From Clostridiales bacterium (lineage in GTDB: Bacteria > Bacillota > Clostridia > Oscillospirales > Oscillospiraceae): DNA of 62,378 bases. Below, piece by piece: positions 16,929 through 26,363 of the stretch (positions are counted from its first letter, which is position 1; each line of letters begins with the position of its first letter). Under the pieces are notes generated by a model. That model saw only the letters and a list, made by a program, of their open reading frames with translations, searched no databases and was not told where the DNA came from. Where the stretch lies: the NCBI GenBank assembly GCA_902363045.1, contig CABIYX010000021.1, positions 1 to 62,378 on the forward strand, in the 5' to 3' direction. Made by a program: the position numbers and the translations under genes.

Positions 16929-18182
16929 ATGGTCAACGAAGTCATGGACTTCATTACCGCCGCCGATCCCCAGGTGGGACAGGCCATCCGCGCTGAGTAC
17001 GACCGCCAGCAGCAGAACATTGAGCTGATTGCCTCGGAGAACATCGTCAGCGCCGCTGTCCTGGCCGCCGCCGGCACCGTTCTCACCAACAAGTACGCCG
17101 AGGGCTACCCTGGCAAGCGTTACTACGGCGGCTGTCAGTGCGTGGACGTGGTGGAAAACATCGCCATCGAGCGGGCCAAGGAGCTTTTCGGTGCCAACTA
17201 CGCCAATGTTCAGCCCCACTCCGGCGCCCAGGCCAACTTCGCCGTATACCAGGCCCTGTGCCAGCATGGGGACACAGTGCTGGGCATGAGTCTGGACCAG
17301 GGCGGCCACCTGACCCACGGCTCTCCTGTCAACTTCTCCGGCAAGAATTACAATATGGTGGCCTACGGCCTGGGGGCCGACGGCCGCATCGACTATGACC
17401 AGGTCCGGGACCTGGCCCGGAAGCACAGGCCCCGCATGATCCTGGCCGGAGCCTCCGCCTATCCCCGGACCATCGACTTCAAGACCTTCGCCGACATCGC
17501 CCACGAGGTGGGGGCCTATCTGTTCGTGGACATGGCCCACATCGCCGGGCTGGTGGCCGCCGGCTGCCACCCCTCCCCCGTTCCCTACGCCGATGTGGTG
17601 TCCACCACCACCCACAAGACCCTCCGGGGCCCCCGGGGCGGGATGCTGCTGTGCAACGACCCGGACATCGCCAAAAAGCTCAACTCCGCCATCTTCCCCG
17701 GCTCCCAGGGCGGTCCTCTGGAGCACATCATTGCCGCCAAGGCGGTGGCGCTGGGCGAGGCCCTCAAGCCCGAGTTCAAGACTTATCAGCAGCAGATCGT
17801 GAAAAACGCCGCCGTGCTGGCCCAGTCCATCATGGAGGGTGGGCTGGACCTGGTATCCGGCGGCACGGACAACCACCTGATGCTGGTGGACCTGCGCCCT
17901 GCCCACCTCACCGGCAAGGAGATGGAGCACCGCCTGGACGAGGTCTATATCACCGTCAACAAGAACGCCATCCCCAACGACCCGGAGAAGCCCTTCGTCA
18001 CCTCCGGCATCCGGGTGGGCACCCCCGCCGTCACCTCCCGGGGCTTCCGCGAGGAGGAGATGAAGGTGGTGGGCCGGCTCATCTGCCAGGCCGCCCAGAG
18101 CGATTTCCAGGCCCAGGCGGACGCCCTCCGGGCCCAGGTGAAGGAGCTCACCGGCCGTTACCCACTTTATCAGAACGTCTGA
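16929..18182 (+). CDS. glyA: Serine hydroxymethyltransferase
   Basis: 417 aa from the ATG at 16929 behind AAAGGAG (GTG at 16920 overlaps that site and is rejected). PLP enzyme with IASENIVS near residue 32, the [13 protein letters not shown] segment near 54, and the PLP-lysine motif [14 protein letters not shown] near 222. It interconverts serine and glycine with tetrahydrofolate and so feeds one-carbon units to purines and thymidylate. Single gene with promoter and terminator. Confidence 0.98.
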   Translation: MVNEVMDFITAADPQVGQAIRAEYDRQQQNIELIASENIVSAAVLAAAGTVLTNKYAEGYPGKRYYGGCQCVDVVENIAIERAKELFGANYANVQPHSGAQANFAVYQALCQHGDTVLGMSLDQGGHLTHGSPVNFSGKNYNMVAYGLGADGRIDYDQVRDLARKHRPRMILAGASAYPRTIDFKTFADIAHEVGAYLFVDMAHIAGLVAAGCHPSPVPYADVVSTTTHKTLRGPRGGMLLCNDPDIAKKLNSAIFPGSQGGPLEHIIAAKAVALGEALKPEFKTYQQQIVKNAAVLAQSIMEGGLDLVSGGTDNHLMLVDLRPAHLTGKEMEHRLDEVYITVNKNAIPNDPEKPFVTSGIRVGTPAVTSRGFREEEMKVVGRLICQAAQSDFQAQADALRAQVKELTGRYPLYQNV

Positions 18183-18241
18183 ACCGGCTCATAGAGCGTC
18201 CCCTTTCCATCCGGCAGGCCATTCCTCCGCCCCATTTTCCC

Positions 18242-18276
18242 GGCCGGCAGCCTATGCGCTGCCGGCCTCTTTTATT
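18242..18276 (+). terminator. Intrinsic terminator of glyA
   Basis: GGCCGGCAGC (18242-18251) / GCTGCCGGCC (18258-18267) with a 6-nt loop, then TCTTTTATTT. Confidence 0.85.
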
Positions 18277-18336
18277 TGCTCCTCTGGAAATCACAGGCCA
18301 GCATCCGAAATGATCCGCCTGGCTTAGAAGGATATG

Positions 18337-18386
18337 TTGACAAGAAAACTTGGCTATGCTATTCTTGTGTTACCAAGTATACTTGG
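18337..18386 (+). promoter_or_regulatory. Promoter with palindromic operator
   Basis: TTGACA (18337-18342), 17-nt spacer, TATTCT (18360-18365). A perfect 14-bp palindrome CCAAGTATACTTGG (18373-18386) covers the start-site region, and a half-copy AACTTGG lies in the spacer (18347-18353). The layout is that of a repressed promoter; the XRE regulator at 18819 is the natural candidate repressor. Confidence 0.65.
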
Positions 18387-18407
18387 CATACTAAGGAGGT
18401 TTTTGGT

Positions 18408-18737
18408 ATGGATAAAAGAAGTATTTTAGAGGCTGCCCAACGGGAAGGAACGCTGGGTGTGGATGAAGGCTCCAAGCGCATGAAGGATCAGGTATATTTC
18501 TTCGGAAACATGATCTTTACTGTGACATATATAATCCTTGCTTGTTTCAGCCTAATCACATCCACAGAACTCAACACAGGCGTCACAGCAATGTTTCTCG
18601 CTTCCATCACCGGCGGCTTATTTGCCAGATGGAGGCTGTCTGGGATAAAAGCGCACCTTTTCCTGTTTTTGACCGGCGCAGCAACCACAGCGCTCGCCCT
18701 GGTCATCACGATTCTCGATATGTATGGCGCGCAATAG
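18408..18737 (+). CDS. Small membrane protein of unknown function
   Basis: 109 aa from the ATG at 18408 behind CTAAGGAGGT. A polar N-terminus (ILEAAQREGTLGVDEGSKRMKDQ) precedes three hydrophobic helices (FFGNMIFTVTYIILACFSLI, TAMFLASITGGLFARW, FLFLTGAATTALALVITI). It resembles the DUF6442 type of small clostridial membrane proteins that pair with an XRE regulator. Codon use is less GC-rich than its neighbours, hinting at transfer. Function unknown. Confidence 0.75.
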   Translation: MDKRSILEAAQREGTLGVDEGSKRMKDQVYFFGNMIFTVTYIILACFSLITSTELNTGVTAMFLASITGGLFARWRLSGIKAHLFLFLTGAATTALALVITILDMYGAQ

Positions 18738-18818
18738 CAGACTGGCCGCTGGTCATACGCCTCTTTTGCTGTGTTTGACTAGTGCCATAGACAGATCAAT
18801 TTGGTGTAGGTTTATTTT

Positions 18819-19025
18819 ATGGATGACAGACTGATCTTGAAAAATCATTTGAAGGAAGTCCGTGCGGAGCAGGGCTTGTCTCAGGCGGCATTGGCGGAAA
18901 TGACCGGGGTATCGAGAAATACGATCAGCTCCATCGAAACCGGACAATTCAGCCCAACGGCAAAGCTGGCCCTGATTCTGTGCATTGCGCTGGACAAAAA
19001 ATTTGAAGAGCTGTTTTATTTTTGA
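18819..19025 (+). CDS. XRE-family transcriptional regulator
   Basis: 68 aa. Whole protein is one helix-turn-helix domain: LKEVRAEQGLSQAALAEMTGVSRNTISSIETGQFSPTAKLALILCIAL, ending FEELFYF. This is the short Cro/C1-like type (YgzD/YozG-like) that in Firmicutes usually controls a neighbouring membrane protein. It starts 81 nt after the membrane protein gene and probably binds the palindrome at 18373-18386. Confidence 0.9.
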   Translation: MDDRLILKNHLKEVRAEQGLSQAALAEMTGVSRNTISSIETGQFSPTAKLALILCIALDKKFEELFYF

Positions 19026-19123
19026 CAACAGGAAACTTTTTCCCTCTCTCCTGCGTCTAAGTGAACAGGGAGCTGTTCCGGCAGCGGGAGGGCCGGCCGT
19101 TTTGGCCGTCTCCTTAAAAAAAT

Positions 19124-19181
19124 CTTAAAGCATTTTGTAACTGGCTTGTAATTGCCTTTCCTTGTGCCCCCACCGTATAAT
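19124..19181 (+). promoter_or_regulatory. Promoter with 11-bp direct repeats upstream of the efflux operon
   Basis: TATAAT (19176-19181) is 17 nt from TTGCCT (19153-19158). Upstream and overlapping are two 11-nt direct repeats, TTGTAACTGGC (19135-19145) and TTGTAATTGCC (19146-19156), with a weaker copy at 19124-19134. Head-to-tail 11-bp repeats abutting the -35 box are a common OmpR-family binding layout. Regulation by a response regulator is inferred. Confidence 0.55.
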
Positions 19182-19287
19182 AGAAACAATCAATCGGAGC
19201 CAATGCGTCCCGATACGGTGGTCACTCTCCCGCACTCTGCCGGACGGCCGCAATCTCTTACTTATGTCATCAGAGGAGGATATTCTC

Positions 19288-20979
19288 ATGCCAGACGCCA
19301 CTCTCACCCAGCCCAGCAACGCCGCGCCTCCCGCGCCCCCCGCGGGCAAGCCCAGGAAGCCCGCCAGTAAAAAGCAGGTGCGCACCGTTGTCATCGCATC
19401 CGTCACCGCCGCCGCGCTGGCGGTGGGCGGCTACTTTCTGTACCGCTTCCTGACCAAGAACGATTCCGCCGGGGCGGAGATGCAGACCGTGGTGGCCGAC
19501 TACGGCTCCATCCAGAGCAAGGCCTCCGGCAGCGGCAACGCCAAGGCGAAGGAGAACGCCGCCATCACCCTGTCCGCCGGGGGCACGGTGCGGGAGGTCT
19601 TTGTGGCCGCCGGAGACACCGTCACCGCCGGACAGCCTCTCTATACCATTTACAGCCAGAGCGCCCAGGACGAGGTCTCCACCGCCCAGGAGCAACTGGA
19701 CGGCCTGAACAAGGATATGAACGCCCTGCTGGAGGACGCCAACAACCTCACGGTCCGGGCCCCCTTCGCCGGAAAGCTGCTCAACGTGAAGGACTTTGAC
19801 CCCGACCAGGACATCACCAAGGGGGAGACCGTGGCCACCCTGGTCAACGACAAAAAGCTGAAGCTCTCCCTATACTTCAGCTATGCCCACGAGGGGCAGA
19901 TCCACACCGGCCAGTCGGTCAACGTCTCCATCCCCTCCGTGATGGCCAACCTCACCGGAACGGTGGAAAAGATCCACAAGGTCAGCTACATCTCCCCCGA
20001 GGGAGCCGTCCACTTCGAGGCAGTCATCGTCTTTGACAACCCCGGGACCCTCACCGCGGGCATGGAGGCCTCCGCCTCCCTCACTGCTTCTGACGGCACT
20101 GCCATCTATCCCTATCAGAACGGAAAAACAGAATACTATGAGACCCGTGAGATCGTCACCAAGGCCGCCGGCCCCCTGGTGTCCAAGGGGAACCTGCACG
20201 ACTACGCCAATGTCTCCGCCGGCGAGGCCCTGCTCACCATGGGCTCCGACACCATCGACCTGGACATCCGCTCCAAGCAGAAGGAGCTGGACGACGCCCA
20301 GACCAAGCTGGACGACGCTCAGAAGGCCCTGGCCAACTTCAACGCCGTCTCCCCCATCGACGGCACCGTCACCTCCATGAACCTCCAGGTGGGCCAGGAG
20401 GTGAAAAGCGGCGACACCGCCGTGATGATCTCCAACAACACCACCATGCTGGTGGACATCACGGTGGACGACCGGAACATCTCCTTCATCAACCAGGGCA
20501 TGACCGTGGAGCTCACCGACTATAATCAGAACGTCTTTATGGGCACGGTCACCTCCATCAATATGGGGGGCGCGGAGTCCAAAAACGGCATGACCACCTA
20601 TCCGGTCACTCTGGAGGTGGACAACTCCGCCGGCTCCCTGTATGACGGGGCCTGGCTGGACTACTCCTTCGTCACCAGCGAGGTGGACAACTGCATCATC
20701 GTCCCCTCCCAGGCGGTCATCTATGTCAGCGATACCGAGGGCAACCCCTATACCGTGGTCTTCGTCCAGGCGGAGGAAAAGCCGGAAAACGCCATCGACA
20801 TCGACATCCCCGAGGTCATGGAGGGGGAGACGCCCCAGTACCCCAGCCCGAAGGACGGCTTCTACCCCATCCCGGTGACCACCGGCCTGTCTGATAATTA
20901 CAATGTGGAGGTCAAAGAGGGCCTTCAGGGCGGCGAGACGGTGTTCCAGGCCTACATCGTGGATCAGGCCTGGGGCTGA
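19288..20979 (+). CDS. MacA/HlyD-like efflux adaptor protein
   Basis: 563 aa from the ATG at 19288 behind AGAGGAGG; the frame is open to 19162 but that start falls next to the -10 box. A Pro/Lys-rich N-terminus, a membrane helix (VVIASVTAAALAVGGYFLYRFL, near 28-50), a lipoyl/barrel-sandwich half (GSIQSKASGSGNAK), a short coiled coil (DDAQTKLDDAQKALANF), a second lipoyl half (NAVSPIDGTVTSMNLQVGQEV), then beta-barrel and membrane-proximal domains. First gene of a four-gene operon with ATPase, permease and an SLH protein. In Gram-positives such adaptors extend into the wall and serve MacB-type exporters of peptides, lipids or drugs. Confidence 0.88.
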   Translation: MPDATLTQPSNAAPPAPPAGKPRKPASKKQVRTVVIASVTAAALAVGGYFLYRFLTKNDSAGAEMQTVVADYGSIQSKASGSGNAKAKENAAITLSAGGTVREVFVAAGDTVTAGQPLYTIYSQSAQDEVSTAQEQLDGLNKDMNALLEDANNLTVRAPFAGKLLNVKDFDPDQDITKGETVATLVNDKKLKLSLYFSYAHEGQIHTGQSVNVSIPSVMANLTGTVEKIHKVSYISPEGAVHFEAVIVFDNPGTLTAGMEASASLTASDGTAIYPYQNGKTEYYETREIVTKAAGPLVSKGNLHDYANVSAGEALLTMGSDTIDLDIRSKQKELDDAQTKLDDAQKALANFNAVSPIDGTVTSMNLQVGQEVKSGDTAVMISNNTTMLVDITVDDRNISFINQGMTVELTDYNQNVFMGTVTSINMGGAESKNGMTTYPVTLEVDNSAGSLYDGAWLDYSFVTSEVDNCIIVPSQAVIYVSDTEGNPYTVVFVQAEEKPENAIDIDIPEVMEGETPQYPSPKDGFYPIPVTTGLSDNYNVEVKEGLQGGETVFQAYIVDQAWG

Positions 20980-20993
20980 GGCGAGGAACTGCC

Positions 20994-21689
20994 ATGCTCA
21001 TAGAGATCAAAAACATCTATAAAATTTACAACGAGGGCAAGGAGAGCGAGGTCCGGGCTTTGGACGGCGTGACCCTGTCCATCGACCAGGGAGAGTTCGT
21101 GGCCATCATCGGGGCCTCCGGCTCGGGCAAATCCACCCTGATGAACATCCTGGGCTGTTTGGACGTGCCCACCTACGGGGACTACATCCTCAACGGCACC
21201 GATGTCACCGACCGCACCGACCGGCAGCTGGCCCACATCCGCAACAAGGAGATCGGCTTTATTTTCCAGGGCTATAACCTGATCCCCGCCCTCACCGCCT
21301 ACGAGAATGTAGAGCTCCCCCTCATCTATCAGGGGATCAGCGTGTTCCAGCGGAAGGAGCGGGCCATGGCCGCCCTGGAGCGGGTGGGCATGGCGGACCG
21401 CTTCGGCCACCGGCCCTCCGAGATGTCCGGCGGCCAGCAGCAGCGGGTGGCCATCGCCCGGGCCATCGCCACCCACCCCCCCATTATCATGGCCGACGAG
21501 CCCACCGGCGCCCTGGACTCCAAAACGGGCAAGCACGTTTTGGAGATCCTCCACAGCCTCCATGAGGGGGGCAGCACCATCATCCTGATTACCCATGACA
21601 ACGGAATCGCCGCCACCGCCCACCGCATCGTCCGGATCTCCGATGGACACATCGTGGCGGACGGCACCCGTGAGGAGGTGGGACTTTGA
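20994..21689 (+). CDS. ABC transporter ATP-binding protein (MacB/LolD type)
   Basis: 231 aa. Walker [10 protein letters not shown] near residue 40, Q-loop FQGYN near 88, signature LSGG-type read as [14 protein letters not shown] near 145, Walker [13 protein letters not shown] near 164, switch His in LITHD near 203. Family knowledge: this subfamily powers MacB-type permeases. It follows the adaptor by 14 nt and overlaps the permease start. Confidence 0.95.
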   Translation: MLIEIKNIYKIYNEGKESEVRALDGVTLSIDQGEFVAIIGASGSGKSTLMNILGCLDVPTYGDYILNGTDVTDRTDRQLAHIRNKEIGFIFQGYNLIPALTAYENVELPLIYQGISVFQRKERAMAALERVGMADRFGHRPSEMSGGQQQRVAIARAIATHPPIIMADEPTGALDSKTGKHVLEILHSLHEGGSTIILITHDNGIAATAHRIVRISDGHIVADGTREEVGL

Positions 21690-22990
21690 ACATCACCCAG
21701 GCCATCAAAATGTCGGCCAAATCCATCTTTTCCAACAAGGCCCGCTCCGCCCTGACCATGCTGGGCATCATCATCGGCCTGGCGGCCGTCATCGTCCTGG
21801 TATCCTATGCCCAGGGACAGAACATGGCCATGCAGCGCTACTATGAGAGCATGGGCACCAACAAGATCTCCGTCAGCGCCTATGACTGGACCGGGGGCAC
21901 CGACATCTCCCAGTCCCTGTACGACTACTGCCTGAACCTCTCCGACCAGGTGGTGGGCTTCTCCCCCAACGGCACGGTGAGCAGCGCGCCCCCCATCAAG
22001 TTCGGCTCCAAGACCCTGTCCCGGGACATGAACGGCGGCGGCTCCGTTATCATGAGCGGCGGCATGACCATCAGCGGGGACAGCGGCGACAATTATCCAA
22101 CCCTCTATCTGGGCAACAACCAATTCGGCCAGTGCAATGACTACACCATCGCCAAGGGCCGGGACCTGAGCTACCTGGACGTGAAAAACAGCAGCAAGGT
22201 CTGTGTCCTGGGGGCGGCCACCGCCGATTACCTGTTCAACTTCGCCAACCCCATCGACCAGATCATCACCATCAGCGGCACCCCCTTCCGGGTGGTGGGC
22301 GTCTATGATTACAAGGGAGACCGATCCTCCAGCTCCTCCGGCACAGAGGATGACCAGTGGATCAACGAAATGATCAGCGGGATGGATAAAATGATCCTCC
22401 TGCCCAGCACCATGAACCGTATTTTTAACAACAACGAGCCGATCAGTGATTATGTGGTCAAGGTGCGCTCCGCCGAGGACCTGCGCCCCGTGATCACCGG
22501 GCTCAAGGGTTTTCTCAGCAAAATGATCGACTCCAACAACGGCTATTACAGCGTGGACTCCAACGACGTCTACAAGGAGCAGCAGGGCGACGCCGCCAAG
22601 ATGCAGCAGAATTTCCTGGGCGGCATCGCCGCCATCTCCCTGCTGGTGGGCGGCATCGGCATTATGAACATCATGCTGGTCACCGTCACCGAGCGCACCC
22701 GGGAGATCGGCATCCGCAAGGCCATCGGCGCCGAGCGCCGGAGCATCATCGTTCAGTTCCTCATCGAAGCCGCCATGATCTGCGGCATCGGCGGCCTGTT
22801 CGGCATCGGGGTGGGCTATATCGGCACCCTGATCGTGGGCAAGCTGTCCTTCAACACCATCCTGATCCCAAGCCCGGGCGTGACCCTGGGGGCGGCCGCC
22901 ATCTCGGTGGCCCTGGGCATCATCTTCGGTATGTACCCCGCCATCAAGGCCTCCGGACTTCAGCCGGTGGTGGCCCTCCGGGCGGATTAA
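21686..22990 (+). CDS. MacB-type ABC transporter permease
   Basis: 434 aa from a TTG that overlaps the ATPase stop (TTGA). Helix 1 ([22 protein letters not shown]), a large extracytoplasmic domain (residues about 45-300), then three helices near the C-terminus ([40 protein letters not shown] is the FtsX/MacB signature). It works with the ATPase and the adaptor to export a substrate, not identifiable here. Confidence 0.94.
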   Translation: MNITQAIKMSAKSIFSNKARSALTMLGIIIGLAAVIVLVSYAQGQNMAMQRYYESMGTNKISVSAYDWTGGTDISQSLYDYCLNLSDQVVGFSPNGTVSSAPPIKFGSKTLSRDMNGGGSVIMSGGMTISGDSGDNYPTLYLGNNQFGQCNDYTIAKGRDLSYLDVKNSSKVCVLGAATADYLFNFANPIDQIITISGTPFRVVGVYDYKGDRSSSSSGTEDDQWINEMISGMDKMILLPSTMNRIFNNNEPISDYVVKVRSAEDLRPVITGLKGFLSKMIDSNNGYYSVDSNDVYKEQQGDAAKMQQNFLGGIAAISLLVGGIGIMNIMLVTVTERTREIGIRKAIGAERRSIIVQFLIEAAMICGIGGLFGIGVGYIGTLIVGKLSFNTILIPSPGVTLGAAAISVALGIIFGMYPAIKASGLQPVVALRAD

Positions 22991-23009
22991 ACATTAGGGA
23001 GAGACATCT

Positions 23010-25337
23010 ATGAAACATAATCGCATGATCCATGCGCTGCTGGCCGCGGCCGTGGCCGCCGGTCTGGTCCTTCCGGCCTCCGCGGCCGGGACCTCCTCCT
23101 TCAGCGACGTGACCGACCCCGCCACCGCTGTCAACGCGGACATCCTCCGCCTGATGGGCGTGGCCGACGGCACGGGAGGCAACCGCTTCAACCCCGGCCA
23201 GAAGCTGACCCGGGCGCAGTTCTGCACCATGGTGGTCAACTTCATGGGGATGGGGGACGATGTGGTCCTCCACTCCACCCGCACCATCTTCACCGACGTC
23301 CCCTCCAGCCACTGGGCCCGGGGATATGTGAACCTGGCCGCCTCCACCATGCTGGAGGACGGCGGCGCCTCCGGCTCCGGCTCCGACTCCGAGCAAAAGC
23401 CCGCCGGCACCCCCCTCATCTCCGGAATCGGGGACGGCCGTTTCCTGCCGGATTCCCAGCTCACCTACGCCCAGGCGGTCACCATCCTGATCCGGGTGCT
23501 GGGCTACTCCAGCAGCAAGGTCGGAGCGGTCTGGCCCGACGGCTATCTGAATCTGGCCCAGTCCATCGGCCTGACCGACGGCATCTCCGCCGGGCCCAAC
23601 GACCTCATCGACCGGGCCCAGGCGGCCCAGCTGTTCGTCAACGCCCTGAGCTGTGAGACCGGCGACGGCAAGGAGTACTACACCACCCTGGGCTCCGCCA
23701 AGGAGGACACCATTCTGCTGGCCGTCAACACCGAAACAGATGACGGCTCCGCCATGGGCGCGGTGCGCACCTCCAACGGCACCTACCTCCCCGACGCGGA
23801 GGATGTGGCTCCCACCGCCCTGGTAGGCCGCCGGGGCTCGCTTGTCCTCAACGACCAGAGCGAGATCGTCACCTTCGTCCCCGATGACAGCACCGCGGTC
23901 ACCATCTCTCTCATGGGCAACGCGGAGCCCAGCTATGTCAGCGCCGCAGGCGGCAAGCGGTACACCATCTCCGGAGACACCCCCATCTATACCGCCAATT
24001 CCGAGGAGTCCAAATCCTATGCCGAGGGATACGGCACCCTCACCGCCGGCAGCCGGATCACCCTGTTCACCCAGCGGGGCAAGGTGACGGCCATCTATGC
24101 CGGCTCCACCTCCACCGCCGCCAGCGAGGACGCCGTCGTGGTGGTGGACGGTGCCAGCGCCGCCGACTTCCACAAGCTCACCGGCGGGGCCGAGGGATAC
24201 ACCATCCTGAAAAACCAGCAGGTCATCAATATGTCTCAGATCAAGCCCTATGACGTGGTCACCTACGACAGCATCTCCAACACGCTGATCGTCTCCGACC
24301 TGCGCCTGACCTGCCGCTATCAGAACCCCGCCCCCAACGCCAAGGCCCCCCAGACCATCGAGCTGCTGGGCCACACCTTCCCCGTGCTGGAGAGCGCCTG
24401 GGACTTCACCGGCGACGTCGCGGTGAACCAGCAGGTGGTCCTCCTCCTCACGGCCGACGGCAAGGTGGCCGGCATCCGGCCCGCCAACGGCTCCCTCCGC
24501 TCCACCGCCATGGGCGTGGTCACCGGCGAGAGCACCGCCAACCTGTTCCTGCCCAACGGCGGCATCCTGGAGCTGAAGGGCGGCGAGGGCACCAAGCTGA
24601 GCAATCTGGACACGGTCTGCACCCTCTCCGCCGGAGAGAAGGGCGAGCTGTACGCCTCCCGCATCTCCGGGCGGAACGCCCCCGGCGACTTTGACCCGTC
24701 CTCTATGACGCTGGGGAACAAGACCGTCTCCGTGGGCGTCCGGGTCTATGAGCAGGTCCAGGGCGCCGCTGCCCAGGTAGCGGTCCCCCTGTCCGAGCTG
24801 GATCTGGAGCGCATCCCCCAGGATAAGATCTCCGGCTACCACGAGAACAGCTCCGGCATCGTGGACCTCATTCTGCTGGACTCCGTCACCGGCGACGCCT
24901 ACACCTACGGCCTTCTGAAGGTGTCCTACGACAGCTCCAATGAGGACAGCGGAGAGAAGGGTCCCCGCCAGGTCGCGTTGGAGAACGGCTCCGGCGGCAT
25001 CGCCAAGACCAATTCCGGCTACAACGTCAAAAACAACTCCTTCGGCGGCCTTGTGCTGAACAGCAGCGGAAAGATCGCCTCCGTGGTCTCCCTGGATCAG
25101 ATCGACAACCTCTCCCCCGCCGACTTCTTCGAGCGGGACGGCCGGTACTACCTCTCCTCCGGCGGCCAGACCTATGCCGTGTCCACCGATGTGGAGTGCT
25201 ACAACGACGCCTCGGAGACCTGGTTCACCCAAAAGACCGGCAAGGAGCGTTTCAACGCCTGCACCGCCTTCTCCAGCGATCTGACCGCCTATCTCGACCC
25301 CATCGGGAAGAAGGTCCGGGTCCTGGTTGCAAACTAA
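23010..25337 (+). CDS. Exported SLH-domain protein, last gene of the efflux operon
   Basis: 775 aa; ATG 20 nt after the permease. Signal peptide (HALLAAAVAAGLVLPASA), then SLH units within residues 27-215 (SFSDVTDPATAVNADILRLMGVADG, LTRAQFCTMVVNFMG, FTDVPSSHWARGYVNLAAS, LTYAQAVTILIRVLGY). The rest is a long beta-rich region without a domain I recognise, containing repeats of secondary structure. Tight linkage to a MacAB-like exporter suggests the protein either helps the exporter reach the wall or is a surface component assembled with it. Surface location is inferred from SLH units. Confidence 0.82.
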   Translation: MKHNRMIHALLAAAVAAGLVLPASAAGTSSFSDVTDPATAVNADILRLMGVADGTGGNRFNPGQKLTRAQFCTMVVNFMGMGDDVVLHSTRTIFTDVPSSHWARGYVNLAASTMLEDGGASGSGSDSEQKPAGTPLISGIGDGRFLPDSQLTYAQAVTILIRVLGYSSSKVGAVWPDGYLNLAQSIGLTDGISAGPNDLIDRAQAAQLFVNALSCETGDGKEYYTTLGSAKEDTILLAVNTETDDGSAMGAVRTSNGTYLPDAEDVAPTALVGRRGSLVLNDQSEIVTFVPDDSTAVTISLMGNAEPSYVSAAGGKRYTISGDTPIYTANSEESKSYAEGYGTLTAGSRITLFTQRGKVTAIYAGSTSTAASEDAVVVVDGASAADFHKLTGGAEGYTILKNQQVINMSQIKPYDVVTYDSISNTLIVSDLRLTCRYQNPAPNAKAPQTIELLGHTFPVLESAWDFTGDVAVNQQVVLLLTADGKVAGIRPANGSLRSTAMGVVTGESTANLFLPNGGILELKGGEGTKLSNLDTVCTLSAGEKGELYASRISGRNAPGDFDPSSMTLGNKTVSVGVRVYEQVQGAAAQVAVPLSELDLERIPQDKISGYHENSSGIVDLILLDSVTGDAYTYGLLKVSYDSSNEDSGEKGPRQVALENGSGGIAKTNSGYNVKNNSFGGLVLNSSGKIASVVSLDQIDNLSPADFFERDGRYYLSSGGQTYAVSTDVECYNDASETWFTQKTGKERFNACTAFSSDLTAYLDPIGKKVRVLVAN

Positions 25338-25352
25338 GCTCTCCCGCACAGA

Positions 25353-25390
25353 AGCGGCGCGCGGCTTTTGCCGTGCGCCGCTTGCTATTT
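25353..25390 (+). terminator. Intrinsic terminator of the efflux operon
   Basis: 13-bp stem (25353-25365 with 25370-25382, one mismatch or G-U), TTTT loop, then TGCTATTTTC. Confidence 0.8.
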
Positions 25391-25431
25391 TCTCGAATAT
25401 TTGTCATAATAGCCGGTGAGGTGAACCTGTG

Positions 25432-26265
25432 ATGAGTTTATTCTGCTGTCCCCTGTGCGCCGCGCCCCTGACGCGGGGGGACCACTCCTATGCCTGTCCC
25501 GGCGGCCACAGCTTTGATCTGGCCGCCGCTGGCTATGTCCATCTGCTCCCCGCCAACCGGAAGCACTCCCAGAATCCCGGTGACGACAAGGCCATGGTGG
25601 CCGCCCGCTCCGCCTTTCTGGACCGGGGCTATTACGCCCCGCTCCGGGATGCCCTGTGCAAGCTGGCCCTCCGCTCCACCGGGGACCGCCCCGCCCCCGC
25701 CCTGCTGGACAGCGGCTGCGGCGAGGGCTATTACACCACCGCCCTCTTTCAGGCCCTGGCCCGGGAGGGCCGCGCTCCCTCCGCGGCCGGGGTGGACATC
25801 TCCAAATTTGCCCTGCGCCGGGCGGCCCGGCGGCTAAAGGAGGGGGAGTTCGCCGTGGCCTCGGTATACCGGCTTCCCCTGGCCCCGCGCTCCGTAGACC
25901 TGCTGACCAATGTGTTCTCCCCCCTGTGCCCCGAGGAATTTGCCCGGGTCCTCCGCCCCGGCGGGCGCTTCCTCTATGTGGTCCCTTCCCCCCGCCACCT
26001 GTGGGAGATGAAGCAGGTGCTGTATGACCGCCCCTATGAGAACGGGGTGAAGCGGGAGGACTACCCCGGCTTCCGCTGGCTGGAGGCCGTCCCCCTGCGG
26101 TACTCCGTCCACCTGGACCGGGGCGAGGACGTCATGGCCCTCTTCGGCATGACGCCCTACGCCTGGAAAACGCCCCGCGCCGGGGTGGCCCGTCTGGAGT
26201 CTTTGACGGAGCTGGACACGGAGATTGGCTTTGACGTCCATGTCTATGAGCGGACCGGGGAATGA
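25432..26265 (+). CDS. 23S rRNA guanine-N1-methyltransferase (RlmA-like)
   Basis: 277 aa; ATG at 25432 preceded by GGTGAGGTG, a GTG at 25429 being an alternative. The N-terminal Cys4 zinc finger (CPLC near 7, CPGGHSFD near 22) and GYVHLLP near 35 are characteristic of RlmA. The SAM-binding site is LLDSGCGEGYYT near 93, and LLTNVFSPLCPEEFARVLRPGG follows near 160. RlmA enzymes methylate G745 (Gram-negative) or G748 (Gram-positive) of 23S rRNA and can affect macrolide or tylosin action. RlmA(I) and RlmA(II) cannot be separated here. Confidence 0.88.
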   Translation: MSLFCCPLCAAPLTRGDHSYACPGGHSFDLAAAGYVHLLPANRKHSQNPGDDKAMVAARSAFLDRGYYAPLRDALCKLALRSTGDRPAPALLDSGCGEGYYTTALFQALAREGRAPSAAGVDISKFALRRAARRLKEGEFAVASVYRLPLAPRSVDLLTNVFSPLCPEEFARVLRPGGRFLYVVPSPRHLWEMKQVLYDRPYENGVKREDYPGFRWLEAVPLRYSVHLDRGEDVMALFGMTPYAWKTPRAGVARLESLTELDTEIGFDVHVYERTGE

Positions 26266-26363
26266 GCCCGCAAAATCTTTAAAAATTCTTCACTTTTTCT
26301 TTGCGGAGAATCAACCTTTTTCCGCTATCCTATGGGCAACCCTCAACAAGAAAGGTGAACGCT

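Noticed and set aside
22944..25349. 801-codon minus-strand frame over the SLH gene
   Set aside because: Antisense shadow, rich in Gly/Val/His; the plus strand has signal peptide and SLH units.
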